Of a DNA stretch of 64,000 nucleotides, positions 53,358-60,431 are shown one piece after another. Numbering within the stretch: position 1 is the first letter of the stretch; each line of letters starts with the position of its first letter. The notes under the pieces are model-generated. The model searched no databases. It was given only the letters and a program-made list of their open reading frames with translations, and was not told the origin of the DNA. The stretch is from contig CAKTMK010000008.1 in assembly GCA_934574045.1 (NCBI GenBank), positions 6,082-70,081 of the forward strand. Reading direction: 5' to 3'. Made by a program: the position numbers and the translations under genes. The stretch is from an uncultured Oscillibacter sp. (lineage in GTDB: Bacteria > Bacillota > Clostridia > Oscillospirales > Oscillospiraceae).

Positions 53358-53951
53358 ATGGCGGATCTGAAAAAAGCGGCGGAAAACCTGCGGGCGCGGG
53401 GCTTCGCGGTCCAGCTCTTCCAGACGGGGAGCGAGGCCGCGGACTATCTGGACCGGGCCGTGGATGGGAAAACGGTGGGCTTCGGCGGCTCCGTCACGCT
53501 CCAGCAGCTGGGGCTTTACGAGCGCCTGTCCGCCCACAATCAGGTGTTCTGGCACTGGCAGGGCACGCCCGTCTCCACCGGCGAGGCCGCCGGCGCGCAG
53601 GTGTACTGTTCCTCGGTCAACGGACTTTCCGAGGACGGAGACCTCATCAACATCGACGGCAACGGGAACCGGGTGGCCGCCACGCTGTTCGGCCACGAGA
53701 AGGTGTATCTGGTGGTGGGCCGCAACAAGCTGGCCGACACATATGACGGCGCGCTGTGGCGCGCGCGGAACATCGCCGCGCCGAAAAACGCCCAGCGGCT
53801 GGGGAGCAAAACGCCCTGCGCCGCCAAGGGCGACCACTGCTATGACTGCAAGTCCCCAGGGCGCATCTGCCGGGGGCTGACGGTACTCTGGCGGCCCATG
53901 AACGGCGCGGAGACCGAGGTCGTTCTGATCGACGAGGATCTGGGCTATTAA
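53358..53951 (+). CDS. LUD-domain protein (LutC/DUF162-like)
   Basis: A 197-residue protein of the LUD family, best known from lactate-utilisation proteins LutB/LutC. The N-terminus with LKKAAENLRARGFAVQLFQT and GKTVGFGGSVTLQQLGLYER, plus NGLSEDGDLINIDGNGNRVA and YLVVGRNKL, match the domain. The C-terminus adds four Cys (CAAKGDHCYDCKSPGRIC) that may bind a metal or cluster. The start MADLKKA has GGAAGG upstream. The partner genes of a lut operon are absent, so its function is open. It follows the topoisomerase gene by 80 bases and may be read with it. Confidence 0.87.
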   Translation: MADLKKAAENLRARGFAVQLFQTGSEAADYLDRAVDGKTVGFGGSVTLQQLGLYERLSAHNQVFWHWQGTPVSTGEAAGAQVYCSSVNGLSEDGDLINIDGNGNRVAATLFGHEKVYLVVGRNKLADTYDGALWRARNIAAPKNAQRLGSKTPCAAKGDHCYDCKSPGRICRGLTVLWRPMNGAETEVVLIDEDLGY

Positions 53952-53988
53952 ATCCGCCCCGGCCGGGGCCGCGGGGAGGTGCGGACGG

Positions 53989-54876
53989 ATGAAAAAGCGG
54001 ATATGGCTGCTGGCGGCGGCGTGCGTCCTGCTCTCCGGCTGCGCCTCGCTGCTGGACCGGGAGTACAGCCGGGTGGAGGCCCACTCCAGCAAGTTCTGGG
54101 AGAGCGAGGCCACCGGCATCCTCCGGGCGGAGAGCTATCAGGACATCGTCAACGACCTGATGCTGCTGGTGGGACGGCACGCCGATCTGGCCGTCATCCG
54201 GCTTTACAGCTATGACGACGGCGTGACCGTGGCGGACCGGCTGGAGCAGGCCGCCGCCGAGGTCCAGCAAGAGACGGCGCTGGGAAGCTACGCGCTGGAA
54301 TACATCACCTCGTCCAGCACCGCACAGCGGGGCTACTACGAGCTGTCCGTCCAGCTTGGCTACCGCCGCACGGCGGAGCAGATCGCCGCCATCGTCAACG
54401 CCACCAGCGCCGCCGCCGTCCCCAGTCTGCTGGAATCCGCGCTGGACGAGGAAAAGCCGGAGCTGACCGTCCGTGTGGGCTACTGGCGGGAGGGGGACCG
54501 GGCCGCCGTGGTGCAGGCCGCAGAGGAGCTGCGCCTTGCCCGGGAGCTGACGGACGCGCCGCCGTGGCTCATCTCCTATTACCCGGAGCAGGGGCCGGTG
54601 GGCCTGATCGAATTTGATCTGGCCCCCAGTGAGGACGCGCTCACTGCCTTCGCCGCGGAGAGCGGCGCGGCGGAAAACAGCGAAAACGCCGCCGGGACGG
54701 ACGGCGCGCAGGACGGGGAAGCCGCGGTCAGCCCGCAGGCCGGGGAGCTTCCGCCCGCCGGACCGTCCGCGTCCGCTCCCGCCGGATACGGCGGCGCGGT
54801 GGATGCCGTGGGCATGGCGGAGTTTTCCGCCCGGCAGACAGACGGCGGGACAACCTCCGCGGAGCCGCCCGCCTGA
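53989..54876 (+). CDS. Lipoprotein of unknown function
   Basis: A 295-residue lipoprotein: a basic start, a hydrophobic stretch and the lipobox LLSGC, with the lipidated cysteine at residue 18. The mature part (about 20-225) has mixed alpha/beta character, with VEAHSSKFWESEATGILRAE and repeated YELSVQLGYRRT / ELTVRVGYWREG strands that look like two related domains. The C-terminal 75 residues are Ala/Pro/Glu-rich and probably disordered. I do not recognise the family. Start ATG 53989 has GGGGAGGTG eight bases upstream. It follows the LUD gene by 37 bases and is closed by a terminator at 54945-54980. Confidence 0.8.
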   Translation: MKKRIWLLAAACVLLSGCASLLDREYSRVEAHSSKFWESEATGILRAESYQDIVNDLMLLVGRHADLAVIRLYSYDDGVTVADRLEQAAAEVQQETALGSYALEYITSSSTAQRGYYELSVQLGYRRTAEQIAAIVNATSAAAVPSLLESALDEEKPELTVRVGYWREGDRAAVVQAAEELRLARELTDAPPWLISYYPEQGPVGLIEFDLAPSEDALTAFAAESGAAENSENAAGTDGAQDGEAAVSPQAGELPPAGPSASAPAGYGGAVDAVGMAEFSARQTDGGTTSAEPPA

Positions 54877-54944
54877 CGGACCCTTTTCTGCGGGATGGAC
54901 GCTTCCGGCACGGCGAACATTTTCCGCAAGATAAATTATGGAAG

Positions 54945-54980
54945 CGCCCCGCCGCTGGACCAGCGGCGGGGCGTGCTTTT
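54945..54980 (+). terminator. Terminator after the lipoprotein gene
   Basis: An 11-14 bp GC-rich stem (54945-54955 with 54963-54973) followed by TTTT at 54977-54980. Confidence 0.85.
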
Positions 54981-55246
54981 GGTCGGCGCGTACACCGCTT
55001 CCCGGAAGCACGCGGCCTTGCTGTCCGAAAACGCACCGCCGCAATAGGATCGTCCCCATAAAAGTGTGCCTGTACAGGCGCACTTTTGCGGACTGTTTTT
55101 CGGACGCACGCAGAGATTCGTTTGTTTTTCTGTCGCTTTTTGTCGAAACGTCCCTTGAAAACGCGGCAAACGCTCCGAAGTGCCGCCATTTTCTCCCGGC
55201 AGTCCGCCCGGTTTTCAGATTTTTCTTGATTTTCTCCGACAGGGGC
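54981..55246. other. Intergenic stretch with an orphan palindrome
   Basis: No gene is credible here. An almost perfect 28-base palindrome at 55060-55087 (AAAAGTG...CACTTTT around CCTGTACAGG, one G-T pair) stands alone with no transcript end nearby; it could be a bidirectional terminator or an operator. From about 55095 the sequence becomes T-rich towards the tRNA promoter. Confidence 0.5.
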
Positions 55247-55275
55247 TTGACAACCGGCACGGTTTTTGTTAGAAT
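55247..55275 (+). promoter_or_regulatory. Promoter of tRNA-Gly
   Basis: TTGACA (55247-55252), 17 bases, TAGAAT (55270-55275), 12 bases before the tRNA. Confidence 0.85.
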
Positions 55276-55287
55276 CATTCTTGCTTC

Positions 55288-55363
55288 GCGGGCATAGCTC
55301 ATCTGGTAGAGCGCCACCTTGCCAAGGTGGAGGTAGCGAGTTCGAGCCTCGTTGCCCGCTCCA
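55288..55363 (+). tRNA. tRNA-Gly (anticodon GCC)
   Basis: A 76-base tRNA with encoded CCA: acceptor GCGGGCA/TGCCCGC, D-arm AGCTCATCTGGTAGAGC, anticodon stem CCACC/GGTGG around TTGCCAA (GCC), T-arm GCGAG-TTCGAGC-CTCGT. A terminator hairpin (55370-55394, then TTTTTT) follows directly. Its 3' part (55336-55363) is the start of the 182-bp tandem repeat. Confidence 0.97.
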
Positions 55364-55775
55364 TCGAAACAGGACATCCGGTTTGGGTGTCCTGCTTTTT
55401 TCGTTCCGCGCAAAAGAACTCGCTGCCTCCACCGCCAGCGCGCGAAGCGCGCTTTTCAATTTCGGAGGGCGGCAGGGCTCCCACAGATCGCCGCAGGCGG
55501 TCTGCGGGATGCCGGAAGCGAGTTCGTGCCTCGTTGCCCGCTCCATCATAACAGGACATCCAGCTTGGATGTCCTGCTTTTTTCGTTCTGCGCAAAAGAA
55601 CTCGCTGCCTCCACCGCCAGCGCGTGAAGCGCGCTTCTCAATTTCGGAGGGCGGCAGGGCTCCCGCAGATCACCGCAGGCGGTCTGCGGGATGCCGGAAG
55701 CGAGTTCGAGCCTCGTTGCCCGCTCCATCGAAACAGGACATCCGGTTTGGGTGTCCTGCTTTTTTCGTTCCGCGC
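55336..55775 (+). repeat. 182-bp tandem repeat built on the tRNA-Gly 3' end (2.4 copies)
   Basis: Units start at 55336, 55518 and 55700, exactly 182 bases apart; the third stops at 55775. Each begins with the last 28 bases of tRNA-Gly plus CCA (one change in copy 2, in the T-loop; copy 3 exact), then a terminator hairpin CAGGACATCC...GG(A/G)TGTCCTG with six Ts (55370-55401, 55552-55583, 55734-55765). The first two units go on with GAACTCGCTGCCTCCACC (55416-55433, again about 55598), an inverted 17/18 match to tRNA bases 55326-55343, and then GC-rich palindromes. Open frames across the repeat have no ribosome binding site and are not called. Confidence 0.9.
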
Positions 55776-55816
55776 GTCCGAAATGCAAATGAATCGTCCC
55801 GTGTTTTCAAAGTTCC

Positions 55817-55845
55817 TTGCAGTGGGCGTTCCGGCATGATATGAT
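55817..55845 (+). promoter_or_regulatory. Promoter of the small lipoprotein gene
   Basis: TTGCAG (55817-55822), 17 bases, TATGAT (55840-55845). The region 55791-55851 aligns without gaps, about two-thirds identical, to 56477-56537 before the next gene. Confidence 0.7.
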
Positions 55846-55894
55846 AAAAACAGATCAGAATTTCACAGTGAGTCGGTTAAAACAGGAGATATTT

Positions 55895-56461
55895 ATGCGG
55901 AAATCGGTCGTGATCCTCTTTACTCTTTTCCTTTTCCTCACCGGCTGCGGCAATACGGAAACCCCGTCGGCTCCACAGCCGGAAGCCCCTTCGTCACAGG
56001 CCGCTCTGCCGGAGTTGGAAAAGGCCGATTGGCCGGCCGTCAGCACGGACGCCGAAGCATTTGATCTGACGGGCGGGCTTGAAAATCCAAATTTTGAATA
56101 TGTCTTTGACCACACGGAAACCGTTCCCTTGGATCAGCTCGTCGCCTTCGCTCTGGTGTCCGACGCCCTCAGTGAAGGCGCCTGCGAGGAATTGCGGAGC
56201 AGGTTTTTGGAAGCTCCCAACACCGTATTGGCGTATCTCGTGCTCATGGGGGACCAGACCGTTGACTTTGGGGATCATCCTCCCGCGGCAGAGGTCATCT
56301 GCCAGCTGATCGCCTCCGCCGACGCCGCCTGGCATGACGGATCGGAGGAATTTGCTCAGACCATGGAGCTTTTCCGTGCATCCTATCCCAGCGGCCCCGC
56401 CGCGGAGCTTTTGGATGTAATGGAAGCGGAGCACGCCGCCAGCATGGAGCGGAATCGTTAA
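55895..56461 (+). CDS. Small lipoprotein of unknown function
   Basis: A 188-residue lipoprotein: signal MRKSVVILFTLFLFLTGC with the lipobox LTGC, a Pro/Ser/Ala linker, then a mostly helical acidic domain including DHTETVPLDQLVAFALVSDA and MGDQTVDFGDHPPAAEVICQ. No family is recognised. Start ATG 55895 has ACAGGAGA seven to eight bases upstream; the longer open frame begins upstream of the predicted transcription start. It sits directly after the tRNA-Gly repeat, a position often used by inserted DNA, and shares its promoter type with the AT-rich gene downstream. Confidence 0.75.
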   Translation: MRKSVVILFTLFLFLTGCGNTETPSAPQPEAPSSQAALPELEKADWPAVSTDAEAFDLTGGLENPNFEYVFDHTETVPLDQLVAFALVSDALSEGACEELRSRFLEAPNTVLAYLVLMGDQTVDFGDHPPAAEVICQLIASADAAWHDGSEEFAQTMELFRASYPSGPAAELLDVMEAEHAASMERNR

Positions 56462-56502
56462 GCTCCGCTTGATGAAGAACTCCCCGGCGTTTCCACGGGT
56501 CC

Positions 56503-56531
56503 TTGCGGCAGGCACTCAGGCATGATACTAT
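56503..56531 (+). promoter_or_regulatory. Promoter of the AT-rich orphan gene
   Basis: TTGCGG (56503-56508), 17 bases, TACTAT (56526-56531); related by sequence to the promoter at 55817-55845, including the spacer end GGCATGA. Confidence 0.65.
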
Positions 56532-56571
56532 GAAACCACAAAAGCAAATTGAAATTTTGGGAGATGTTATG

Positions 56572-57033
56572 ATGGAAACACTTAACGGAATCGTTAGAGA
56601 AAAAATAATATATGAAGAAAATAATGGAAGTATAAAAAATAATTTTATAGTTGACTACATAAAAGAAAAAGGTGTTTGGGCTTTATGTGGGCAGGAGAAA
56701 GAAGCTGATGACAGCCAGTATGTATGCCTTAATGTGGGTAAATGTAAAAATGTTGGTAAAGAAATTATTTATGACTTAGGCTGTTTACATGCTCTTCCTT
56801 TTAGAAAAAAGGACGGTGACCGCAAATATATAAATCAGTTTAGCGAACCTTGTGGTTTTTACTACAAAAAGAACCAAGTGCGGGAATTTCTATATCCATA
56901 TCTTGCGGAAAACTATTGCGCATTCAAATTTATTTATGTCCACAATGAGTCGGATGGGGACTTTGAAGCTGAATATGCGAAGAAGCACCATGCAAAATTT
57001 TGGAGAAATGGCAGGCCGTATTGCGGTAAGTAA
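56572..57033 (+). CDS. AT-rich orphan protein, probably horizontally acquired
   Basis: A 153-residue soluble protein rich in Lys, Tyr, Asn and Ile, with AT-ending codons (AAA, ATA, TTT, TAT), in sharp contrast to the GC-rich neighbours. It begins METLNGIVREKIIYEENNGS and contains YVCLNVGKCKNVGKEIIYDL and FYYKKNQVREFLYPYLAENY; six cysteines are scattered without a clear metal motif. I recognise no family. ATG 56572 (or 56569) has GGGAG upstream, and both lie behind the promoter at 56503-56531. The GC contrast begins at about 56535 and ends at about 57100, so the gene looks inserted behind an existing promoter or together with part of it. Function unknown. Confidence 0.7.
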   Translation: METLNGIVREKIIYEENNGSIKNNFIVDYIKEKGVWALCGQEKEADDSQYVCLNVGKCKNVGKEIIYDLGCLHALPFRKKDGDRKYINQFSEPCGFYYKKNQVREFLYPYLAENYCAFKFIYVHNESDGDFEAEYAKKHHAKFWRNGRPYCGK

Positions 57034-57143
57034 AATTAACTTGTAAGCAGGGGAATCAGTGGCTTATAGATAAAACCTTTCAAATAGTAGTAAATTTATG
57101 CAACTTCCGGCGCGGCTGACCGGCCGTAGAGAACACAGTAAAG

Positions 57144-57177
57144 GGCGGTCGCAGGAGCTTCCACTCCTGCGGCCGCC
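57144..57177. terminator. Bidirectional terminator between convergent genes
   Basis: A 14-bp stem with one T-G pair (57144-57157 with 57164-57177) followed by TTTTCTT on the plus strand and TTTACTG on the minus strand; it serves the orphan gene and the metal ATPase gene. Confidence 0.8.
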
Positions 57178-57200
57178 TTTTCTTAGATCAATCCGCCGCG

Positions 57201-59114
57201 TTAAGCCTGCTTCCGGCCGCTTTCCGTTCCGCTGTCCCGGCGGATGTGTATGGCGCGCATGGCGTTGAGAATGGCCACCACCGCCACGCCCACGTCCGCA
57301 AACACGGCCTCCCACATGTTGGCGCAGCCCAGCGCGCTGAGCAGCAGCACCAGCGCCTTCACGCCCAGCGCGAACACGATGTTCTGCCGGACGATGCCCA
57401 GCGTCTTGCGGGAAATGCGCATGGCCAGCGCGATCTTGCTGGGCTGGTCATCCATCAGCACCACGTCCGCTGCCTCGATGGCCGCGTCCGCGCCCATGGC
57501 GCCCATGGCGATCCCCACGTCCGCCCGGGTCAGCACCGGCGCGTCGTTGATGCCGTCGCCCACAAAGGCGACCTTGCCGCCGTCCGCGCCGCTGAGAAGC
57601 CGCTCCGTCAGCTCCACCTTGTCGGCGGGCAGCAGCTCCGCGTGGAACTCGTCCACGCCCAGCTCCGCCGCCACCGCTTCGGCCACGGTCTTTGTGTCGC
57701 CGGTGAGCATCACGGTCCTGCGCACGCCCGCGGCCTTCAGAGCGGCGATGGCCGCTTTCGCGTCCGGCTTCACCTCGTCGGAGATCACGATATGCCCGGC
57801 GTAGAAGCCGTCCACCGTCACGTGAACGATGGTCCCCGGAAGCTCACAGGGGAGCCACTTCACGTTCTCCCGCTCCATCAGCCGCGCGTTGCCCACGCAC
57901 ACGCGCCGCCCGTCGATCAGCGCCCGGACGCCGTGGCCGGAGATCTCCTCCACGTCGGAGGCCCGGGCCGGGTCCATCTGCGCGGTGCAGGCTGCCCGCA
58001 GGGACCGGGAAATGGGATGGTCGGAAAACTGCTCCGCCAGCGCCGCGAACTCCAGAAGCTGCTCCTGCGTGTATCCCTCCTCTGGATGGACGGCGGTGAC
58101 GGAAAAGGTGCCCCGGGTCAGCGTCCCGGTCTTGTCAAAAACCACCGTCCGGGTCTCGGCCAGCGCCTCCAGATAGTTGCCGCCCTTGACCAGAATGCCG
58201 CAGCGGGACGCGCCGCCGATGCCGCCGAAAAAGCTGAGGGGCACGGAGATCACCAGCGCACAGGGGCAGGAGACCACCAGAAAGATGAGCGCCCGGTGGA
58301 GCCAGTCCCGCCACGCCGTCCCCGCGAGGAACGCGGGCGGCTGCGCCGTCAGCGTCAGCAGCAGCGTGGGAACAAGGAACAGCAGCAGCGCCGCCGCCAC
58401 CACGCAGGGCGTGTAGTACCGGGCGAAGCGGGTGATGAAGTTCTCGCTGCGGGACTTCCGCTCGCCCGCGTTTTCAACCATCTCAAGGATCTTGGACACG
58501 GTGGACTCCCCGGCGGGCTTGGTCACGCGGATGCGCAGCACGCCCCGCTGATTCACGCAGCCGCTGAGCACCGGATCGCCCACGGCCACGTCCCGGGGCA
58601 CCGACTCGCCGGTGAGGGCGGCGGTGTCCAGCGTAGACGCGCCGTCGGTCACCACGCCGTCCAGCGGCACCCGCTCGCCGGGCTTGACCACCACCGTCTC
58701 GCCCACGGCCACGTCCTCCGGGTCCTCCTCGGAGATCACGCCGTCCCGCTCCACGTTGGCGGTGTCGGGCCGGATGTCCATCAGCGCGGCGATGGAGCGG
58801 CGGGACTTGCCCACGGCGTAGTCCTGAAACAGCTCGCCCACCTGATAAAAGAGCATCACGAACACGGCCTCGGCGTATTCCCCGGTGCCGAAGGCGCCCA
58901 CCGTGGCCAGCGCCATCAGGAAATTCTCGTCAAAGATCTGCCCGCCCGCGATGTTGCGCACGGCCTTCCACAAAACGTCCCAGCCGATCACGGCGTAAGG
59001 GACGAGGTAGCTCAGCGCCTGCGCCGCGCCCGTCAGCGGCAGGAAATGGACCGCCAGCAGCAGCACGGCGGCGGCCAGAATGCGCGCAAGGCGCTTTTTC
59101 TGCTTTTTCGTCAT
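57201..59114 (-). CDS. P1B-type heavy-metal exporting ATPase (ZntA/CadA-like)
   Basis: A 637-residue P-type ATPase that pumps heavy-metal cations (probably Zn2+, Cd2+ or Pb2+) out of the cell. Motifs are complete: TGES (169-172), the membrane metal site CPC (283-285), phosphorylation site DKTGT with D327, the HP motif in SDHPISRS, TGD in VMLTGDTKT, and GDGINDAP. The usual N-terminal metal-binding domain is absent; it is encoded separately by the next gene upstream (59204-59422). Start ATG 59114 has GAGGGAG nine bases upstream. The ArsR-type repressor, the chaperone and this pump form one operon. Confidence 0.95.
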   Translation of the reverse strand: MTKKQKKRLARILAAAVLLLAVHFLPLTGAAQALSYLVPYAVIGWDVLWKAVRNIAGGQIFDENFLMALATVGAFGTGEYAEAVFVMLFYQVGELFQDYAVGKSRRSIAALMDIRPDTANVERDGVISEEDPEDVAVGETVVVKPGERVPLDGVVTDGASTLDTAALTGESVPRDVAVGDPVLSGCVNQRGVLRIRVTKPAGESTVSKILEMVENAGERKSRSENFITRFARYYTPCVVAAALLLFLVPTLLLTLTAQPPAFLAGTAWRDWLHRALIFLVVSCPCALVISVPLSFFGGIGGASRCGILVKGGNYLEALAETRTVVFDKTGTLTRGTFSVTAVHPEEGYTQEQLLEFAALAEQFSDHPISRSLRAACTAQMDPARASDVEEISGHGVRALIDGRRVCVGNARLMERENVKWLPCELPGTIVHVTVDGFYAGHIVISDEVKPDAKAAIAALKAAGVRRTVMLTGDTKTVAEAVAAELGVDEFHAELLPADKVELTERLLSGADGGKVAFVGDGINDAPVLTRADVGIAMGAMGADAAIEAADVVLMDDQPSKIALAMRISRKTLGIVRQNIVFALGVKALVLLLSALGCANMWEAVFADVGVAVVAILNAMRAIHIRRDSGTESGRKQA

Positions 59115-59203
59115 GAAAAACACTCCCTCTCCGGCCCCGCCTCAGCGGGCGGCCCGGTCAAAGCGGCGGGCCGGACGGCCTCCGCCACCCGGCCCGCGTT
59201 CTC

Positions 59204-59422
59204 TCAGCGGTTGATGACGCAGTCCGGCTCCACCTTATGGCACACCCGGACCACCTCTTCCATGATCGCGTCAAAACGGTCGTCATCCGCGTCCAGCGTC
59301 AGCTTCTGGGCCATGAAGCTGACCGTGGCGTCATGAACGCCGTCGATCTTCTTGATGGCGTCCTCCATTTTCGCCGCGCAGTTGGCACAGTCCAGATCCG
59401 TCAGTGCAAAGCGCTTTTTCAT
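59204..59422 (-). CDS. Heavy-metal-associated (HMA) domain metallochaperone
   Basis: A 72-residue ferredoxin-like HMA protein with the metal-binding loop DLDCANCAAKMEDAI (Cys-x-x-Cys at 12-15) and the second half ATVSFMAQKLTLDA. It probably hands metal to the adjacent ATPase, which lacks this domain. Start ATG 59422 has GGAGG ten bases upstream. It lies 64 bases after the ArsR gene and 89 bases before the ATPase gene on the minus strand. Confidence 0.92.
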   Translation of the reverse strand: MKKRFALTDLDCANCAAKMEDAIKKIDGVHDATVSFMAQKLTLDADDDRFDAIMEEVVRVCHKVEPDCVINR

Positions 59423-59486
59423 AATATCATTACCTCCAGCTTCTATTTCTCCGGCTCCGCAGGGCGGAGTGGGTTGGAATACGGTC

Positions 59487-59849
59487 TTATTCCCGGACGT
59501 GGTCCAGTCCCTGGTCAATGATGGTGCGCACGTGGCCGTCCGCCAGCGCGTAAAACACGGTCTTGCCGTCCCGGCGGGCCTTGACCAGCCGCGCGTTTTT
59601 CAGCGCCCGGAGCTGATGGGAGATGGCCGACTGGGTCATGCCCAGCAGCGCCGCGATGTCGCACACGCACATCTCCGACGCGGACAGCACGTAAAGGATG
59701 CGGATGCGGGTGGAATCCCCGAAGATGCGGAACAGCTCCGTCAGATCGTAAAGCGTGTCCTCGTCGGGCAGCTCGCTGCGCACCTTTTTCACGATGTCCT
59801 CATGCACCTTGTAAAGCTCGCAGCTCTCGGCATTATAGCGGTCCTCCAT
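59487..59849 (-). CDS. ArsR/SmtB-family metal-responsive repressor (CadC-like)
   Basis: A 120-residue winged-helix repressor. The core reads LYDLTELFRIFGDSTRIRIL, then YVLSASEMCVCDIAALLGMT and QSAISHQLRALKNARLVKAR. The CVCD box in helix 3 is the metal-sensing cysteine pair of CadC-type members, with further Cys near the N-terminus (SCELYKVHE). When Cd/Pb/Zn binds, it should leave the operator and allow the pump genes to be made. The start MEDRYN has AGGAGG upstream; 11 extra in-frame residues are not needed. An operator-like TGAACA/TGTTCA repeat and promoter lie at 59868-59924. Confidence 0.95.
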   Translation of the reverse strand: MEDRYNAESCELYKVHEDIVKKVRSELPDEDTLYDLTELFRIFGDSTRIRILYVLSASEMCVCDIAALLGMTQSAISHQLRALKNARLVKARRDGKTVFYALADGHVRTIIDQGLDHVRE

Positions 59850-59867
59850 GGAAGCGCCTCCTTTCGT

Positions 59868-59924
59868 TGAACAATTGAGCATCTGTTCATATGTTCATTA
59901 TATGCAGGCCGTGTGATTTGTCAA
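59868..59924 (-). promoter_or_regulatory. Promoter and ArsR-type operator of the metal-efflux operon
   Basis: Minus-strand TTGACA (59919-59924), 16 bases, TATAAT (59897-59902). Downstream, TGAACA and TGTTCA (59868-59873 and 59884-59889) form an inverted repeat with a 10-base spacer, and another TGTTCA sits at 59892-59897 touching the -10. TGAACA-type half sites are typical for ArsR/SmtB repressors. Confidence 0.75.
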
Positions 59925-60026
59925 GAAGAATTTCGCCGCAGTAGAAATTTTTTTGAAAACGTGATAGACTACCATCAGCGTGCAGACACGGCGCGTCAGT
60001 TTTAAGCAAAGGTGAGGAGAATCGCA

Positions 60027-60431
60027 ATGGCAACCCTAGAAGAGATCAAAAACGACCGCATCCGGCAAAACCGCTTCATGACCTATAACTTCATCGAGCT
60101 GACCAGGCTGGAGAAGGACTGGGCGGAGTGCCGCCTGACGCTGCGGCCGGAGAGCACCAATCCCCACGGAATGTTCCACGGCGGCGCGCTGTACACCATG
60201 GCGGACAGCGTGGCCGGCTCCGCCGCCCACTCCGACGGGCGGATATACGTGACCCAGAGCAGCGCGACGAACTTTCTCGCCAACATCACGGAGGGGACGG
60301 CGGTAGGCACCGCCTCCGTGGTCCACCGGGGACGGCGGACCTGCCTTGTCAACGTGGAGATCCGCTGCGCCGAGACGGAGAAGCTGATGTTCACCGGCTC
60401 GTTCACCTTCTTCTGCATCAGCGAAAAATGA
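60027..60431 (+). CDS. PaaI-type hotdog-fold thioesterase
   Basis: A 134-residue hotdog-fold protein of the PaaI acyl-CoA thioesterase group. The family block NPHGMFHGGALYTMADSVAG (with HGG near the catalytic site) and the later SSATNFLANITEGTAVGTAS and SVVHRGRRTCLVNVEI are present. It probably hydrolyses aryl- or acyl-CoA esters; the substrate is not evident. Start ATG 60027 has GGTGAGGAGA upstream; an in-frame GTG 15 bases earlier lies inside that site. The stop overlaps the hemW start (ATGA), so the two are coupled, although a functional link is not obvious. Confidence 0.9.
   Translation: MATLEEIKNDRIRQNRFMTYNFIELTRLEKDWAECRLTLRPESTNPHGMFHGGALYTMADSVAGSAAHSDGRIYVTQSSATNFLANITEGTAVGTASVVHRGRRTCLVNVEIRCAETEKLMFTGSFTFFCISEK

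Noticed and set aside
55336..55775. CRISPR array
   Set aside because: The 182-bp units are contiguous, with no short repeat/unique spacer alternation and no cas genes.
55266..55844. Overlapping open frames of 70-270 codons across tRNA-Gly and its repeat
   Set aside because: They read through the tRNA, terminators and palindromes on both strands without ribosome binding sites. Protein-like similarity between them comes from the 182-bp tandem repeat.
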